In this document: positions 1 through 8,808 of the stretch, one piece after another
Layout of the letters: every line of letters begins with the position of its first letter
Numbering within the stretch: the first letter of the stretch is position 1
Origin: Sphingomonas sp.
GTDB taxonomy: Bacteria; Pseudomonadota; Alphaproteobacteria; Sphingomonadales; Sphingomonadaceae
Length of the DNA stretch: 64,000 nucleotides
NCBI RefSeq assembly: GCF_017304615.1
Contig: NZ_JAFKLZ010000004.1
Span: 212,701 to 276,700, forward strand
Direction of reading: 5' to 3'
Notes under the pieces: generated by a model
The model's input: the letters and a program-made list of their open reading frames with translations, nothing else
Told to the model about the DNA's origin: nothing
Database searches by the model: none
Made by a program: the position numbers and the translations under genes

Positions 1-1
1 A

Positions 2-400
2 TCGCTCGCCCCGCCGGGCGGACTGCCGGGGCTACTGCTCTACGCAGGGTCGATCTTTTGGGTGATCGGATATGACACGATCTACGCGCTGCAGGATGTT
101 GAGGACGATGCGTTGGTCGGCGTCCGATCGTCGGCGCGCGCGCTGGGCAGCCGGGTGCGGCCGGGCGTCGCGATCTTCTATGCGTTGGCTGCAGGGCTGT
201 GGGGCGCGGCATTCTGGCAGTTGCGCCCCGACCCGCTGGTCCTCGCCGCTTTGCTTCCCGCCTCGATCCATTTCGCTTGGCAGGTTGCAACGCTCGTCCC
301 AAGCCACGGCGGTAACGCGCTGCATCGCTTCCGTTCGAACCGTTATGCGGGGTTGCTAGTTTTCCTCGCGTGCCTGGTGGTCGGGCAGAGTAGTTTTTAA
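2..400 (+). CDS. ubiA: UbiA-family prenyltransferase (C-terminal part)
   Basis: Only the last 132 residues lie in the window; the start is upstream. The visible part holds the second aspartate-rich motif of the UbiA superfamily (YDTIYALQDVEDD, encoded near 71-109) followed by ALGSR and several hydrophobic helices. Members of this family are membrane enzymes that attach a polyprenyl chain to an aromatic acceptor. The DTIYAxQD form of the motif is typical of 4-hydroxybenzoate polyprenyltransferase of ubiquinone synthesis, but other UbiA members cannot be excluded from the fragment. The downstream neighbour is pmbA after a repeat-bearing gap. Confidence 0.85.
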   Translation, partial: SLAPPGGLPGLLLYAGSIFWVIGYDTIYALQDVEDDALVGVRSSARALGSRVRPGVAIFYALAAGLWGAAFWQLRPDPLVLAALLPASIHFAWQVATLVPSHGGNALHRFRSNRYAGLLVFLACLVVGQSSF

Positions 401-406
401 TTCCCC

Positions 407-471
407 CGTTCGTGCTGAGCCTGTCGAAGCACGTGCCCGGAGCACGCCCTTCGACAAGCTCAGGGCGAACG
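407..471. repeat. REP-like inverted repeat (TTCG...GAGCxTGTCGAAG type)
   Basis: Two arms of about 23 bp (407-429 and 449-471) are near-perfect reverse complements (core CTGAGCCTGTCGAAG against CTTCGACAAGCTCAG) separated by about 19 bases. Palindromes with this core are dispersed between genes in many sphingomonad genomes. Here it fills the space between the ubiA stop and pmbA, and may also act as a transcription attenuator. Confidence 0.75.
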
Positions 472-521
472 TAGGGATAGATGCCTTTGACCATCGGCTT
501 CTCGCTTCCTAAGTGCCCTGA

Positions 522-1871
522 ATGCTGACCCCCGACATGGCGCACGACCGCGCCTCCGATATCGTTTCCCGCGCCCGTGCCGCCGGTGCTGACGCCGCCG
601 ACGCCGTGCTGGGCGCGTCCGCCAGCGTCGATGTGTCGGTGCGGCTCGGCAAGCTCGAGGACGTCGGGCGGTCGGAAGAAGAGGAACTCGGCCTGCGCGT
701 GTTCGTCGGGCGGCGATCGGCGTCGGCCTCGACCAGCGATCTGTCGTCCGACGCGCTCGACATATTGGTCGAGCGCGCGGTCGCGATGGCGCGCGAGGCG
801 CCCGAGGATCAATGGGCCGGGCTCGCCCCGGAAGATCGTCTGCTCAAGGGCGACATCCCGAATCTCGACCTGCACGACGGCGACGAGCCTTCGCCCGCCT
901 CGCTCAACGAAGCCGCACTTGCCGCGGAAGACGCCGCGCGCGCGGTCGCGGGCGTGACCAACAGCGAAGGCGGCGGCGCATCGGCGCATCGCACGACCTG
1001 GGCGCTCGCCACCAGCCACGGTTTCGCCGGCGCCTATCACACGACCAGCCACGGCATCCAGGCAAGCGTGCTGGCGGGCGGGGGCGAGGCGGCGATGGTG
1101 CGCGATTACGCCTATCACTCGGCACGCCATCTCCGCGATCTCGATTCACCGGAGGCGCTCGGCCGCAAGGCCGGGGAGCGCGCGGTCGCCCGCGTCGGCC
1201 CGGTTCAGCCGGCCAGCGGGCCGATGCCGGTGATCTTCGATCCGCGCGTCGGGTCGTCGCTGGTGGGCCACCTGGTCAGCGCGATCGCTGGTGCCGCGAT
1301 CGCCCGCGGCACCAGCTTCCTGCTCGGTAAATTGGCTGAGCGCGTGTTCGCCGACGGGATCACCATTACCGACGACCCGCACCGCCCGCGCGGTCTGCGC
1401 TCTCGCCCGTTCGATGGCGAAGGGCTCGGCGTGTCGCCGACCGATCTGGTGCGTGAGGGCGTGCTGCAGACCTGGCTGCTCGAATCGGCGTCGGCGCGGC
1501 AATTGGGACTCGAGCCGACCGGTCATGCCGTGCGCGGCGGATCGGGCGCACCGGGGGTCGGCACCAGCAACACCTATCTCGAGCCCGGCACAGCGACCCG
1601 CGACGATTTGTTCGCGGGCGTCGCGCGCGGCGTCTATGTCACCGAGCTGATCGGCATGGGCGTCAACGGCGTGACGGGCGATTACAGCCGGGGCGCGGCG
1701 GGCTTCCTGATCGAAAATGGCGAGCTGACGCGCCCGGTCGATGAGTTCACCATCGCCGGCAACCTGGCCGACATGTTCCTCAATCTGACCGCCGCAAACG
1801 ACTTGGAATTCCGCTACGCGACCAACGTACCGACGCTGCGGATCGACGGGATGACCATCGCGGGTGGCTGA
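522..1871 (+). CDS. pmbA: TldE/PmbA family metalloprotease subunit
   Basis: A 449-residue protein of normal length for TldE/PmbA. The N-terminal third has the family pattern of an alternating Ala-rich helix (RASDIVSRARAAGA) and a strand ending in EELGLRVFVGRR; the C-terminal half carries the GAPGVGTSNTYLEPG and ELIGMGVNGVTGDYSRGAAG segments. TldE partners with TldD, which carries the zinc motif; TldE itself lacks HExxxH and none is seen here. The complex degrades unfolded or modified peptides and matures some ribosomal peptides. tldD is not in this window. An alternative in-frame ATG lies at 537. Confidence 0.9.
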   Translation: MLTPDMAHDRASDIVSRARAAGADAADAVLGASASVDVSVRLGKLEDVGRSEEEELGLRVFVGRRSASASTSDLSSDALDILVERAVAMAREAPEDQWAGLAPEDRLLKGDIPNLDLHDGDEPSPASLNEAALAAEDAARAVAGVTNSEGGGASAHRTTWALATSHGFAGAYHTTSHGIQASVLAGGGEAAMVRDYAYHSARHLRDLDSPEALGRKAGERAVARVGPVQPASGPMPVIFDPRVGSSLVGHLVSAIAGAAIARGTSFLLGKLAERVFADGITITDDPHRPRGLRSRPFDGEGLGVSPTDLVREGVLQTWLLESASARQLGLEPTGHAVRGGSGAPGVGTSNTYLEPGTATRDDLFAGVARGVYVTELIGMGVNGVTGDYSRGAAGFLIENGELTRPVDEFTIAGNLADMFLNLTAANDLEFRYATNVPTLRIDGMTIAGG

Positions 1872-1893
1872 TCTCCGCACCCAGCCAAAACCA

Positions 1894-1966
1894 GGTGCTC
1901 CGGCGAAGGCCGGAGCGTTGGCAGTTTCGCGATGCAGCTCCAACGCTCCGGCCTTCGCTGGAGTGC
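1894..1966. repeat. Inverted repeat with TCCGGCGAAGGCCGGAG core
   Basis: The left arm (about 1894-1921) contains CTCCGGCGAAGGCCGGAGCG and the right arm (about 1940-1966) is its reverse complement with a few mismatches, separated by about 18 bases. It lies between the pmbA stop and cysQ. It also overlaps the upstream in-frame extension of the cysQ frame, which is why the later ATG at 1977 is preferred for that gene. Confidence 0.75.
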
Positions 1967-1976
1967 GACTGAGTTG

Positions 1977-2759
1977 ATGGCGACCCTAGCCGACCAGGTC
2001 ACCGCCATCGCTGCGGAAGCGGGCGCCTATGCGCTCGGGCTGTGGCGGACCGATTACGAGCGCTGGGAAAAGGCGCCGGGCAATCCGGTGTGCGAGGTGG
2101 ACCTGGCGGTCAACACGATGCTGCGCGAGCGGCTGACCGCGCTGCTGCCCGATGCCGGCTGGCTGTCGGAGGAGACCGCCGACGACGCGGTGCGGCTCAA
2201 CCGCCGCCGCGTCTGGGTGGTCGATCCGATCGACGGCACGCGCGATTACATCCGCGACCGCGACGGCTGGGCGGTGTCGATCGCGCTGGTCGACGGCGAG
2301 CAGCCGGTGATCGGCGTGCTCGACGCGCCGGTGCGCAAGCAGGTGTGGCGCGCGGAAGCCGGCAAGGGCGCGACGCTCAACGGCCGGCCTATCGCGCATA
2401 GCGGCCGCACGATCTTCACCGGTTCGCGCACGCCGACGGACAGCCTGCCCAAGGTCGACGCCGACCTGGTCGCGGTCGCCAAGCCCAATTCGATCGCGCT
2501 GCGCATCGCGATGGTCGCGGCGGGCGAGGCCGATCTGCTCGCGACGATCCGCTGGGGCCACGAATGGGACGTCGCCGCCGCCGTCCTGATCGCGCGCGAA
2601 GCGGGGTGCGAGGTGACCGACGCGCTGGGGCGCAAACTGCGGTTCAACACGCCCCGCGCGGAAGCGTTCGGCGTGCTGGCTGTCGCGCCCGCGATCCAGC
2701 TCGCCGCGCTGGCGCGGTTGCATGATCGGGCAGTGGAGGCGTTGGGAAAGCCGCGGTAG
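1977..2759 (+). CDS. cysQ: CysQ/inositol monophosphatase family phosphatase
   Basis: 260 residues from the ATG at 1977, which has GGAG ten bases upstream (1963-1966). An earlier ATG at 1932 would translate an intergenic palindrome and is rejected. The lithium-sensitive phosphatase fold is shown by LSEE at residues 63-66, DPIDGT at 83-88 (metal ligands Asp83 and Asp86) and a later GHEWDVAAA segment with the third metal Asp. Likely substrates are 3'-phosphoadenosine 5'-phosphate (sulfur assimilation) or inositol phosphates; the sequence alone does not settle this. It follows pmbA on the same strand. Confidence 0.88.
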   Translation: MATLADQVTAIAAEAGAYALGLWRTDYERWEKAPGNPVCEVDLAVNTMLRERLTALLPDAGWLSEETADDAVRLNRRRVWVVDPIDGTRDYIRDRDGWAVSIALVDGEQPVIGVLDAPVRKQVWRAEAGKGATLNGRPIAHSGRTIFTGSRTPTDSLPKVDADLVAVAKPNSIALRIAMVAAGEADLLATIRWGHEWDVAAAVLIAREAGCEVTDALGRKLRFNTPRAEAFGVLAVAPAIQLAALARLHDRAVEALGKPR

Positions 2760-2870
2760 GGTGCGCTGCTCACGAAATGGCCGACACCCAAAATATAGAC
2801 TGGCGACCGCGTCTCGTTAGAGTGCTATGATTCTTGGTATTTCACCAGCATAAGCGCCAGGGGGTGGCAG

Positions 2871-3278
2871 ATGCGGTTTGCAAATAAGAAGCTCACGATG
2901 CTGTCCGCATGCCTGGCACTGCTTCCGGTTAAGGTCGTAGCGGCGGATGATTGGATCAAACTGGCAGAAAGCGACAATGGAACTTGGGAAGGCAGGAGGG
3001 GATCCGCTCACTTCTCCAAAAACAACTCGGGGGAGGAAGTTGTCGTCGCCTCCGGTCGTATGACCGATTTGAGAACAAAGCAAATTTATTTCGAGCAATG
3101 GTATGTCCGGGTGTCAGCCTGCCGGAATGGCTCAGGCAAACTTGTTACCGCGGACATCTCAGGTAATTTTAAGTGGGACACCGACTTCGTGCTGAACGGA
3201 GGCAACATCGCTAGCTCCTTAGCGGACATGCTTTGCAGCTTTGTGCAAGAACGCGATGGCAAGGGTCTTTCAAGCTAA
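2871..3278 (+). CDS. Small secreted hypothetical protein
   Basis: 135 residues with a probable signal peptide (MRFANKKLTMLSACLALLPVKVVAA, cleavage near residue 25), then a soluble domain with two cysteines (VSACRNG and MLCSFVQ) that could pair in the periplasm. I do not recognise the family. Base composition is visibly poorer in GC than the flanking genes, which hints at recent acquisition or weak selection. A GGGGG-rich stretch 5-10 bases before the ATG could serve as ribosome binding site. It converges on xpaC with only four bases between the stops. Confidence 0.65.
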   Translation: MRFANKKLTMLSACLALLPVKVVAADDWIKLAESDNGTWEGRRGSAHFSKNNSGEEVVVASGRMTDLRTKQIYFEQWYVRVSACRNGSGKLVTADISGNFKWDTDFVLNGGNIASSLADMLCSFVQERDGKGLSS

Positions 3279-3282
3279 ACAG

Positions 3283-3990
3283 CTAAACCCCCGCCGTATC
3301 CCCCTGATACTTGATCTCGAGATACCGCCCGCGCGTCGACAGCGCGTCAAGGTCGCCCTGCGCCAATTGCCCGGCCATCTCGTCGATCTGGCCGCCGATC
3401 ACCTTCAGCCCGTCGACCAGTTGCTGGTCGGGCGTCTTGCCGTTGCGCTCGACGCCGCGCAGGGCGCTGGGCACGCGTTCGTAACCCTTGATGAATTCGG
3501 GGAGCTGCTCCCCCACCAGCTTGCGGATTTCGGCGGCGGCGGGGGCGTCGTCGTCGAGCGTCGCGAGCTGCGGCGACAGCGCGTTGAGCTTCACACCGAT
3601 CGCATCGACGACGCTGATCGCCGGCGCGGGCAGCATCGGGCGCTGCGCGTCGAGCCAGCGGCCGGTCTGCGACGGCAGCGCCTTGAGGTCGGTCTGGCGC
3701 AGTTTCTCGTAGGTCACCCGCCGGCTGGTCGGGGTCGCGAGTAGCACCGCAGTCGCGACCAGCATCGCGACGATCATCAGGAAGAAGCCCATGATCCCGA
3801 TCGGCCCGAACACCAGCCCGATCGTGAACGCCACGCCGATGATCGCGAGGTCGGCGATCGCGACGCGCGTCAGCCGCTTGCCGACATCGCTCTCGCGCTG
3901 CTGGCGGCGCGGGCCAACGGCATAGTTCATCGAGGTGCGGTCGAGCGCCTCGCGCGCTTTCGCGATCACCTCGTCGGTCGACGAACTCAC
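3283..3990 (-). CDS. XpaC-like (5-bromo-4-chloroindolyl phosphate hydrolysis family) protein
   Basis: 235 residues from a GTG start. Two hydrophobic segments near residues 45-90 (AIADLAIIGVAFTIGLVFG and FFLMIVAMLVATAVLLA) anchor it in the inner membrane; the rest is a cytoplasmic helical domain. Position directly after telA (four bases apart, same strand), topology and size match XpaC, whose gene neighbours telA in Bacillus and many other bacteria. The biochemical role is not established; the pair is linked to envelope and toxic-anion stress. The family call rests largely on context. Confidence 0.65.
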   Translation of the reverse strand: MSSSTDEVIAKAREALDRTSMNYAVGPRRQQRESDVGKRLTRVAIADLAIIGVAFTIGLVFGPIGIMGFFLMIVAMLVATAVLLATPTSRRVTYEKLRQTDLKALPSQTGRWLDAQRPMLPAPAISVVDAIGVKLNALSPQLATLDDDAPAAAEIRKLVGEQLPEFIKGYERVPSALRGVERNGKTPDQQLVDGLKVIGGQIDEMAGQLAQGDLDALSTRGRYLEIKYQGDTAGV

Positions 3991-3994
3991 GGGA

Positions 3995-5209
3995 CTACAC
4001 CGCCTCCAGCTTGAACGTGTCCACCTGCGGCCCTTCCAGCGCGGCCTGCGCCTGGCCTTCGGCTCGGGCGATATAGCCCTTCGACTTCTCGACCTCCGAC
4101 GACAGCGTCGTCACCGTGGTCTTCATGCTGTCGAGCGCCTTCATCTTGAAGTCGTCGATCGCATCCATCGTGTCGTAGATGTTCTGGAACGCGCGCTGCA
4201 GCACCTCGACCGGGATGGTCGAGGCGGCTGCCTGTTCATGGATCTGCGCGGTCTGCGACTTCAAGAGCTTGCCGGTCGAATCGATGATGTTCGCGGTCGT
4301 CGTGTTGAGCTGCGTGATCTGCTCCAACACCAGCTTCTGGTTGGTCAGCGCCTGCGCCACCGTCACCGCCGTGCGGAGCGCCGCGACCGTGGTGGTCGAG
4401 GCGCGGTCGACGCCCTTCACCAGCTCGACATTGTTCTTCTTGACCAGGTCGAGCGCCAGATAGCCCTGCACCGTCACCGCCATCTGCGTCAGCAGATCCT
4501 GCGTGCGCTGGCGAGCGTAGAACAGCGCCGTCTCGCGCAGCGCCTTGGCCTTGGCCGGGTCGGTCGCGTCGAGGTCGTTGGCCTTGTTCTCCAGCTTTTC
4601 GTCCATCACCTTCGACAGGTGGATCATCTGCTCGAGCCGACCCATCGATGTCCACAGGTTCGACCGTTCGGTGTCGATCGCGGCGTTATCCATGAGGAGC
4701 TCATCCTTGCCCGAGGCAAGGCTCTTCAGGATCGCGGAGATGTGGTTCTGCGACGATTTGTACTGGTCGAAATAGCCGGTGATCCGGGTCCCGAAAACCT
4801 TGTCGAGGAACCCGCGCCCACCGCCGAAGAACTTGCCGTTGTTCGCCGGATCGAGCTTCTCGATCGTCAGGCGCAACTGGACGAGGTCGGCGCCGACGCC
4901 CTGATCCTTGTCCATCGCGCGGACCGGGCGGTCGAGGAAGCGGTTCGACTGGTTCGCCGCCTCGCGGATTTCCTTCTGGCCCATGCTGGTGATGGCGTCG
5001 ACGCGCTTGCCGAACTCGGGGCTGTCGACGTCCTGCGCGACGAGATCGTCGATGAACGCATCGACTCGCGCCTCCAACTCGCTCTTCTTGGTGTCGTCGA
5101 CCGGCACCAGCCCCGCCGCCTTGGTCGCGGCGACCACGGGCACGGGATCGGGCGGGGTCAGCACCAGATCGGGTTCGGCGGTCGTCGTTTCGGTCGGCGT
5201 GCTAGCCAT
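3995..5209 (-). CDS. TelA-like toxic anion resistance protein
   Basis: 404 residues; ATG at 5209 is preceded by a consensus AGGAGG at five bases. After a Pro/Thr-rich N-terminus the protein is almost wholly helical, with family-typical segments such as RLEQMIHLSKVMDEKLE, RQRTQDLLTQMAV and LDSMKTTVTTLSSEVEKSKGYI. TelA-type proteins are associated with tellurite, antibiotic and envelope-stress tolerance; the mechanism is unknown. It forms a two-gene operon with the XpaC-like gene downstream. Confidence 0.88.
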   Translation of the reverse strand: MASTPTETTTAEPDLVLTPPDPVPVVAATKAAGLVPVDDTKKSELEARVDAFIDDLVAQDVDSPEFGKRVDAITSMGQKEIREAANQSNRFLDRPVRAMDKDQGVGADLVQLRLTIEKLDPANNGKFFGGGRGFLDKVFGTRITGYFDQYKSSQNHISAILKSLASGKDELLMDNAAIDTERSNLWTSMGRLEQMIHLSKVMDEKLENKANDLDATDPAKAKALRETALFYARQRTQDLLTQMAVTVQGYLALDLVKKNNVELVKGVDRASTTTVAALRTAVTVAQALTNQKLVLEQITQLNTTTANIIDSTGKLLKSQTAQIHEQAAASTIPVEVLQRAFQNIYDTMDAIDDFKMKALDSMKTTVTTLSSEVEKSKGYIARAEGQAQAALEGPQVDTFKLEAV

Positions 5210-5303
5210 CGAGTCCTCCTGAGCGTGTCCCCATCATATCGGGCGCGACGCATGCGGCACAAGTGTATTGCAAATGTAACACGCTAATAACGGATGACAA
5301 GGT

Positions 5304-5873
5304 TCAGGCGTTGCGCGCCGCGCGGAGCGCCCGGCCCCACCAATCGAGTTCGCCGAACAACGCCGCGAGCCGCCGGTTTTCTGCTTCGCCCGCAGTGAAC
5401 CGGTCGCCGTCGCGCATCTGGTGCGCGCCCTGCAAATGCACCGCGCTGCTGAGCGGCGCCATCGCCAGCGCCGCGGTCACCTCGCGGAGTTGCTCGACCG
5501 ACCGCGATCCGCCCATCCCGCCGTGCGCGACGAACGCGACCGGCTTCCTAGCCCATTCCGCCGCGACGGTGTCGATCGCGTTCTTCAACACCGCGCTCAT
5601 ACCGTGATTATATTCCGGCGCGATCAGGATATAGCCGTCCATCGGGCCGATCACCGCCGCCCATTCGCGCTGCTTCTCGCCGGTATATTTGCCCGTCGCG
5701 GGCGGATTGGGTTCGGCGAACATGGGTAATTGCCACTCCGCGAGGTCGAGCAGTTTGGCGTCGAACTCGACCAGCGCGTCGATCTGTTCCTTCACCCAGT
5801 TGGCGATCGGCAGCGAGATACGCCCTTCACGGACGCTGCCGACGATGATCCCTATCTTGAGCGCTTCGGCCAT
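5304..5873 (-). CDS. NADPH-dependent FMN reductase family protein
   Basis: 189 residues from the ATG at 5873; a 12-residue extension upstream is possible but lacks family similarity. The flavodoxin-like fold is shown by KIGIIVGSVREGR (FMN phosphate loop, residues about 6-18), APEYNHGMSAVLKNAID and AFVAHGGMGGSRS. Such enzymes reduce free FMN, quinones or azo and metal substrates. It stands alone between telA and typA; nothing in the context fixes its substrate. Confidence 0.85.
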   Translation of the reverse strand: MAEALKIGIIVGSVREGRISLPIANWVKEQIDALVEFDAKLLDLAEWQLPMFAEPNPPATGKYTGEKQREWAAVIGPMDGYILIAPEYNHGMSAVLKNAIDTVAAEWARKPVAFVAHGGMGGSRSVEQLREVTAALAMAPLSSAVHLQGAHQMRDGDRFTAGEAENRRLAALFGELDWWGRALRAARNA

Positions 5874-5984
5874 GCCTTCGAATTCCTCGCGTGTCGTCGT
5901 CCCGATCAAGCCCTAGCCGCACCGCACAAAACGCGCTACAGGCGCCGCCGAACCGCCCGCCGGGCGCTCCAATCAGGATATAGT

Positions 5985-7808
5985 ATGAATCTCCGCAACG
6001 TGGCGATCATCGCCCACGTCGATCACGGCAAGACCACGCTCGTCGACCAGCTTTTCCGCCAATCGGGCACATTCCGCGACAATCAGCGCGTCGAGGAACG
6101 CGCGATGGATTCGAACGACCTGGAAAAGGAACGCGGGATCACGATCCTCGCCAAGCCGACCTCGATCGAGTGGGAAGGCACGCGGATCAACATCGTCGAT
6201 ACGCCGGGCCACGCCGACTTCGGCGGCGAGGTGGAACGCATCCTGTCGATGGTCGACGGCGTCGTCCTGCTGGTCGATTCGTCGGAGGGCGCGATGCCGC
6301 AGACCAAGTTCGTGACCGGCAAGGCGCTGGCGCTGGGTCTCCGCCCGATCGTCGTCGTCAACAAGATCGACCGCCCGGACGAACGCATCCAGGAAGTGCT
6401 GGACGAAGTGTTCGACCTGTTCGTGTCGCTCGATGCGACCGACGAGCAGCTCGATTTCCCCGTGCTCTACGCCTCCGGCCGCAACGGCTACGCCAACGAA
6501 GACCCGTCGTTGCGCGAAGGGACGCTGACGCCGCTGTTCCGGAAGATCGTCGACCACGTGCCCCCGCCCAGTCTGGACGAGTACGCGCCCTTCACCTTCC
6601 TGGTGACGCTGCTCGACCGCGACAATTTCCTCGGCCGTGTGCTGACCGGCCGCGTCCAGTCGGGCGTCGTGAAGGTCAACCAGCCGATCCATGCGTTGAA
6701 CGACGACGGCAAGATCATCGAGACCGGCCGCGCTTCGAAGCTGATGTCGTTCCGTGGCCTTGAGCGCGTCCCCGTCGAGGAAGCGCGCGCGGGTGACATC
6801 ATCAGCCTCGCCGGCCTGACGGTCGCGACCGTGGCCGACACCATCGCCGATCCGACCGTGACCGAGGCGATCCACGCGCAGAAGATCGATCCGCCCACGC
6901 TGTCGATGCGCTTCGCCGTCAACGACAGCCCGATGGCGGGCCGCGAAGGCAGCAAGGTCACGTCGCGCATGATCCGCGACCGGCTGGAGCGCGAGGCCGA
7001 ATCGAACGTCGCGATCAAGGTGACCGAAAGCGCCGACAAGGACAGTTTCGAAGTCGCCGGTCGCGGCGAACTCCAGCTCGGCGTGCTGATCGAGACGATG
7101 CGCCGCGAAGGCTTCGAACTCGGCATCAGCCGCCCGCGCGTGCTGTTCCGCGAGGACGAGAACGGCAACAAGACCGAACCGTACGAAACCGTCGTGATCG
7201 ACGTGGACGACGAATATTCGGGCACGGTCGTCGACAAGATGAACCAGCGCAAGGGTGAGATGACCGACATGCGCCCCTCGGGCGGCGGCAAGACGCGCAT
7301 TACCTTCTCCGCCCCATCGCGCGGCCTGATCGGTTATCACGGCGAGTTTCTGTCGGATACGCGCGGCACCGGGATCATGAACCGGCTGTTCGAGAAATAT
7401 GGCCCCCACAAGGGCCAGATCGAAGGCCGAAAGAACGGCGTGCTGATCTCGAATGGTTCTGGCGAAGCGAACAGCTACGCGCTCGGCCCGCTCGAGGATC
7501 GCGGCATCCTGTTCGTCGGGCATGGCGAAGCGCTCTACGAGGGCATGATCATCGGCGAGAACGCCAAGACGGAAGACCTAGAGGTCAATCCGATGAAGGC
7601 GAAGCAGCTGACCAACTTCCGCGCCTCGGGCGGCAAGGACGATGCGGTGCGCCTGTCGCCGCCGAAGAAAATGACGCTGGAACAGGCGATCGCGTACATC
7701 GACGACGACGAGATGGTCGAAGTGACGCCGAGCAAGATCCGGCTGCGCAAGCGTTTCCTCGATCCGCACGAGCGCAAGCGGGCGAGCCGGGCAAAGCAAG
7801 CCGCTTGA
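5985..7808 (+). CDS. typA: TypA/BipA ribosome-associated translational GTPase
   Basis: 607 residues, the usual BipA length. The start [18 protein letters not shown] is the canonical N-terminus; the reading frame stays open 85 codons further upstream, but that is antisense to the FMN reductase. G motifs are all present: AHVDHGKTT (10-18), [12 protein letters not shown] and the switch-region EKERGIT. The C-terminal BipA-specific region ends in [15 protein letters not shown]. BipA assists 50S assembly and stress or cold adaptation. An intrinsic terminator follows immediately. Confidence 0.96.
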   Translation: MNLRNVAIIAHVDHGKTTLVDQLFRQSGTFRDNQRVEERAMDSNDLEKERGITILAKPTSIEWEGTRINIVDTPGHADFGGEVERILSMVDGVVLLVDSSEGAMPQTKFVTGKALALGLRPIVVVNKIDRPDERIQEVLDEVFDLFVSLDATDEQLDFPVLYASGRNGYANEDPSLREGTLTPLFRKIVDHVPPPSLDEYAPFTFLVTLLDRDNFLGRVLTGRVQSGVVKVNQPIHALNDDGKIIETGRASKLMSFRGLERVPVEEARAGDIISLAGLTVATVADTIADPTVTEAIHAQKIDPPTLSMRFAVNDSPMAGREGSKVTSRMIRDRLEREAESNVAIKVTESADKDSFEVAGRGELQLGVLIETMRREGFELGISRPRVLFREDENGNKTEPYETVVIDVDDEYSGTVVDKMNQRKGEMTDMRPSGGGKTRITFSAPSRGLIGYHGEFLSDTRGTGIMNRLFEKYGPHKGQIEGRKNGVLISNGSGEANSYALGPLEDRGILFVGHGEALYEGMIIGENAKTEDLEVNPMKAKQLTNFRASGGKDDAVRLSPPKKMTLEQAIAYIDDDEMVEVTPSKIRLRKRFLDPHERKRASRAKQAA

Positions 7809-7811
7809 TGC

Positions 7812-7850
7812 AAAAGGGGGCGCCGGAGATGATCCGGCGCCCCCTTTGTT
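7812..7850 (+). terminator. Rho-independent terminator of typA
   Basis: A perfect 12-bp stem (GGGGGCGCCGGA at 7816-7827, TCCGGCGCCCCC at 7833-7844) with a five-base loop lies four bases after the stop region, preceded by AAAA and followed by TTTGTT. It can work in both directions because the minus-strand rhodanese gene ends at 7900. Confidence 0.88.
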
Positions 7851-7899
7851 CGATTGTCGGAAGATCGATCGGCGCAGGCGCTCCGGGAGCGTCCGTTCT

Positions 7900-8433
7900 T
7901 CAGACGGCGGCGCGGTTCCATGGCAGGCGCTGGAGCAACAGCGCCAAGCCGCACCAGCCGCTGATCCCGGCAAAGGCAAGCATACCCCCGAATAGCGCGG
8001 CGAGGTAGAAACCGAGCGCAAAACCAGCCAGCCCGGCCAGCGTGCAGGCAAGGACCAACAGACCGACGATCATCTGCACCTGACGGAAGATCGAGACGCG
8101 CGGCGTCCGACCACCGGCCACGGGCAGCCCGGCGGCGGCCCAAGCCTCTATCCCGCCTTCCATGTTCCGCACCCGCCCGGCAAGCGCCGCGGGCGCGGCA
8201 ACGCATGCCTGCCCGCCCCGCGCGCCCTTCTGGCACTGAAAGATCACCGTCATGTCGTTGCCGAGCGGCATCCGGTCGAGCAGCGCGGGCGCCTGCGCCA
8301 GCGGCATCGATGCGGCATAAGGAATGTGGCCAGCACTGAACTCGTCGGGCTCGCGCACATCGATCAGGACGGCCCTACCCGCCGCCAGCAACTGTTCGGC
8401 CTCCATAGGCATGATGGGGTTCACGACGTTCAT
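7900..8433 (-). CDS. YgaP-like rhodanese with C-terminal membrane domain
   Basis: 177 residues. Residues 8-110 form a single rhodanese domain with active-site loop CQKGAR (Cys67), which carries a persulfide in sulfurtransfer. Residues about 120-170 hold two membrane helices (MIVGLLVLACTLAGLAGFALG and LAALFGGMLAFAGIS), the YgaP/DUF2892 arrangement. The ATG at 8433 overlaps the stop of the ArsR gene in an ATGA, so translation is coupled. Regulator plus membrane rhodanese is the ygaVP layout of E. coli. Probable role: handling of reactive sulfur species at the inner membrane. Confidence 0.9.
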   Translation of the reverse strand: MNVVNPIMPMEAEQLLAAGRAVLIDVREPDEFSAGHIPYAASMPLAQAPALLDRMPLGNDMTVIFQCQKGARGGQACVAAPAALAGRVRNMEGGIEAWAAAGLPVAGGRTPRVSIFRQVQMIVGLLVLACTLAGLAGFALGFYLAALFGGMLAFAGISGWCGLALLLQRLPWNRAAV

Positions 8434-8759
8434 TCGTCTTCCTTCCTGCAGAAATGGCGGCGCAGCGTCGTCATCATCTCGGCGACGGCAGGGTGGACGA
8501 TCGTGTAGTGCAGCGTGCGATGGTCGCGCCGCGCGGCGACGATCGCTTCGTCCTTCAGCTTGTTCAGATGCTGCGACATCGACGTCGGCGCGATGCCGGT
8601 CGCGGCGATCAACTGGCCGACGCTGCGTTCGCCTGCGGCCAGCTCGCACAGGATCATCAGCCGGTGCGGATTGGCGAGACCGGACAGGAACGCGGCCGCA
8701 TTTTCGGCATGCGGCGCCATCTCATCGCGCAGGTTGACAGAAAGCGGGCTTGTTTTCAT
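8430..8759 (-). CDS. ArsR-family repressor, BigR/SqrR/YgaV-like
   Basis: 109 residues from the ATG at 8759; an ATG at 8780 is in frame and possible. The winged helix shows LANPHRLMILCELAAGERSVGQL and SMSQHLNKLKDEAIV (recognition helix). Cys38 and Cys104 are 66 residues apart, the same spacing as the two redox cysteines of the persulfide sensor BigR. This suggests that oxidation or tetrasulfide bridging releases DNA. A palindrome lies just upstream of the gene, and the downstream, translationally coupled gene is a rhodanese. Confidence 0.88.
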   Translation of the reverse strand: MKTSPLSVNLRDEMAPHAENAAAFLSGLANPHRLMILCELAAGERSVGQLIAATGIAPTSMSQHLNKLKDEAIVAARRDHRTLHYTIVHPAVAEMMTTLRRHFCRKEDE

Positions 8760-8763
8760 ATCG

Positions 8764-8779
8764 TGAATATATAAATTCA
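8764..8779. promoter_or_regulatory. Probable ArsR operator in divergent promoter
   Basis: The AT-rich near-perfect palindrome TGAATATATAAATTCA sits five bases upstream of the ArsR ATG at 8759 and 29 bases upstream of the AhpD-like gene at 8809. Two-fold AT-rich sites of this size are typical for BigR/YgaV-type repressors. It could control both divergent units. If translation starts at 8780 instead, the site would be inside the coding region, which argues for 8759. Confidence 0.6.
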
Positions 8780-8808
8780 TACGAACATAAATCAATAGGA
8801 GTTTGACC

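Noticed and set aside
3935-5287. 450-codon plus-strand frame opposite telA
   Set aside because: Low-complexity Arg/Leu/His composition and complete overlap with the TelA gene.
5973-7523. 516-codon minus-strand frame opposite typA
   Set aside because: Shadow of BipA; no conserved domain and no ribosome binding site.
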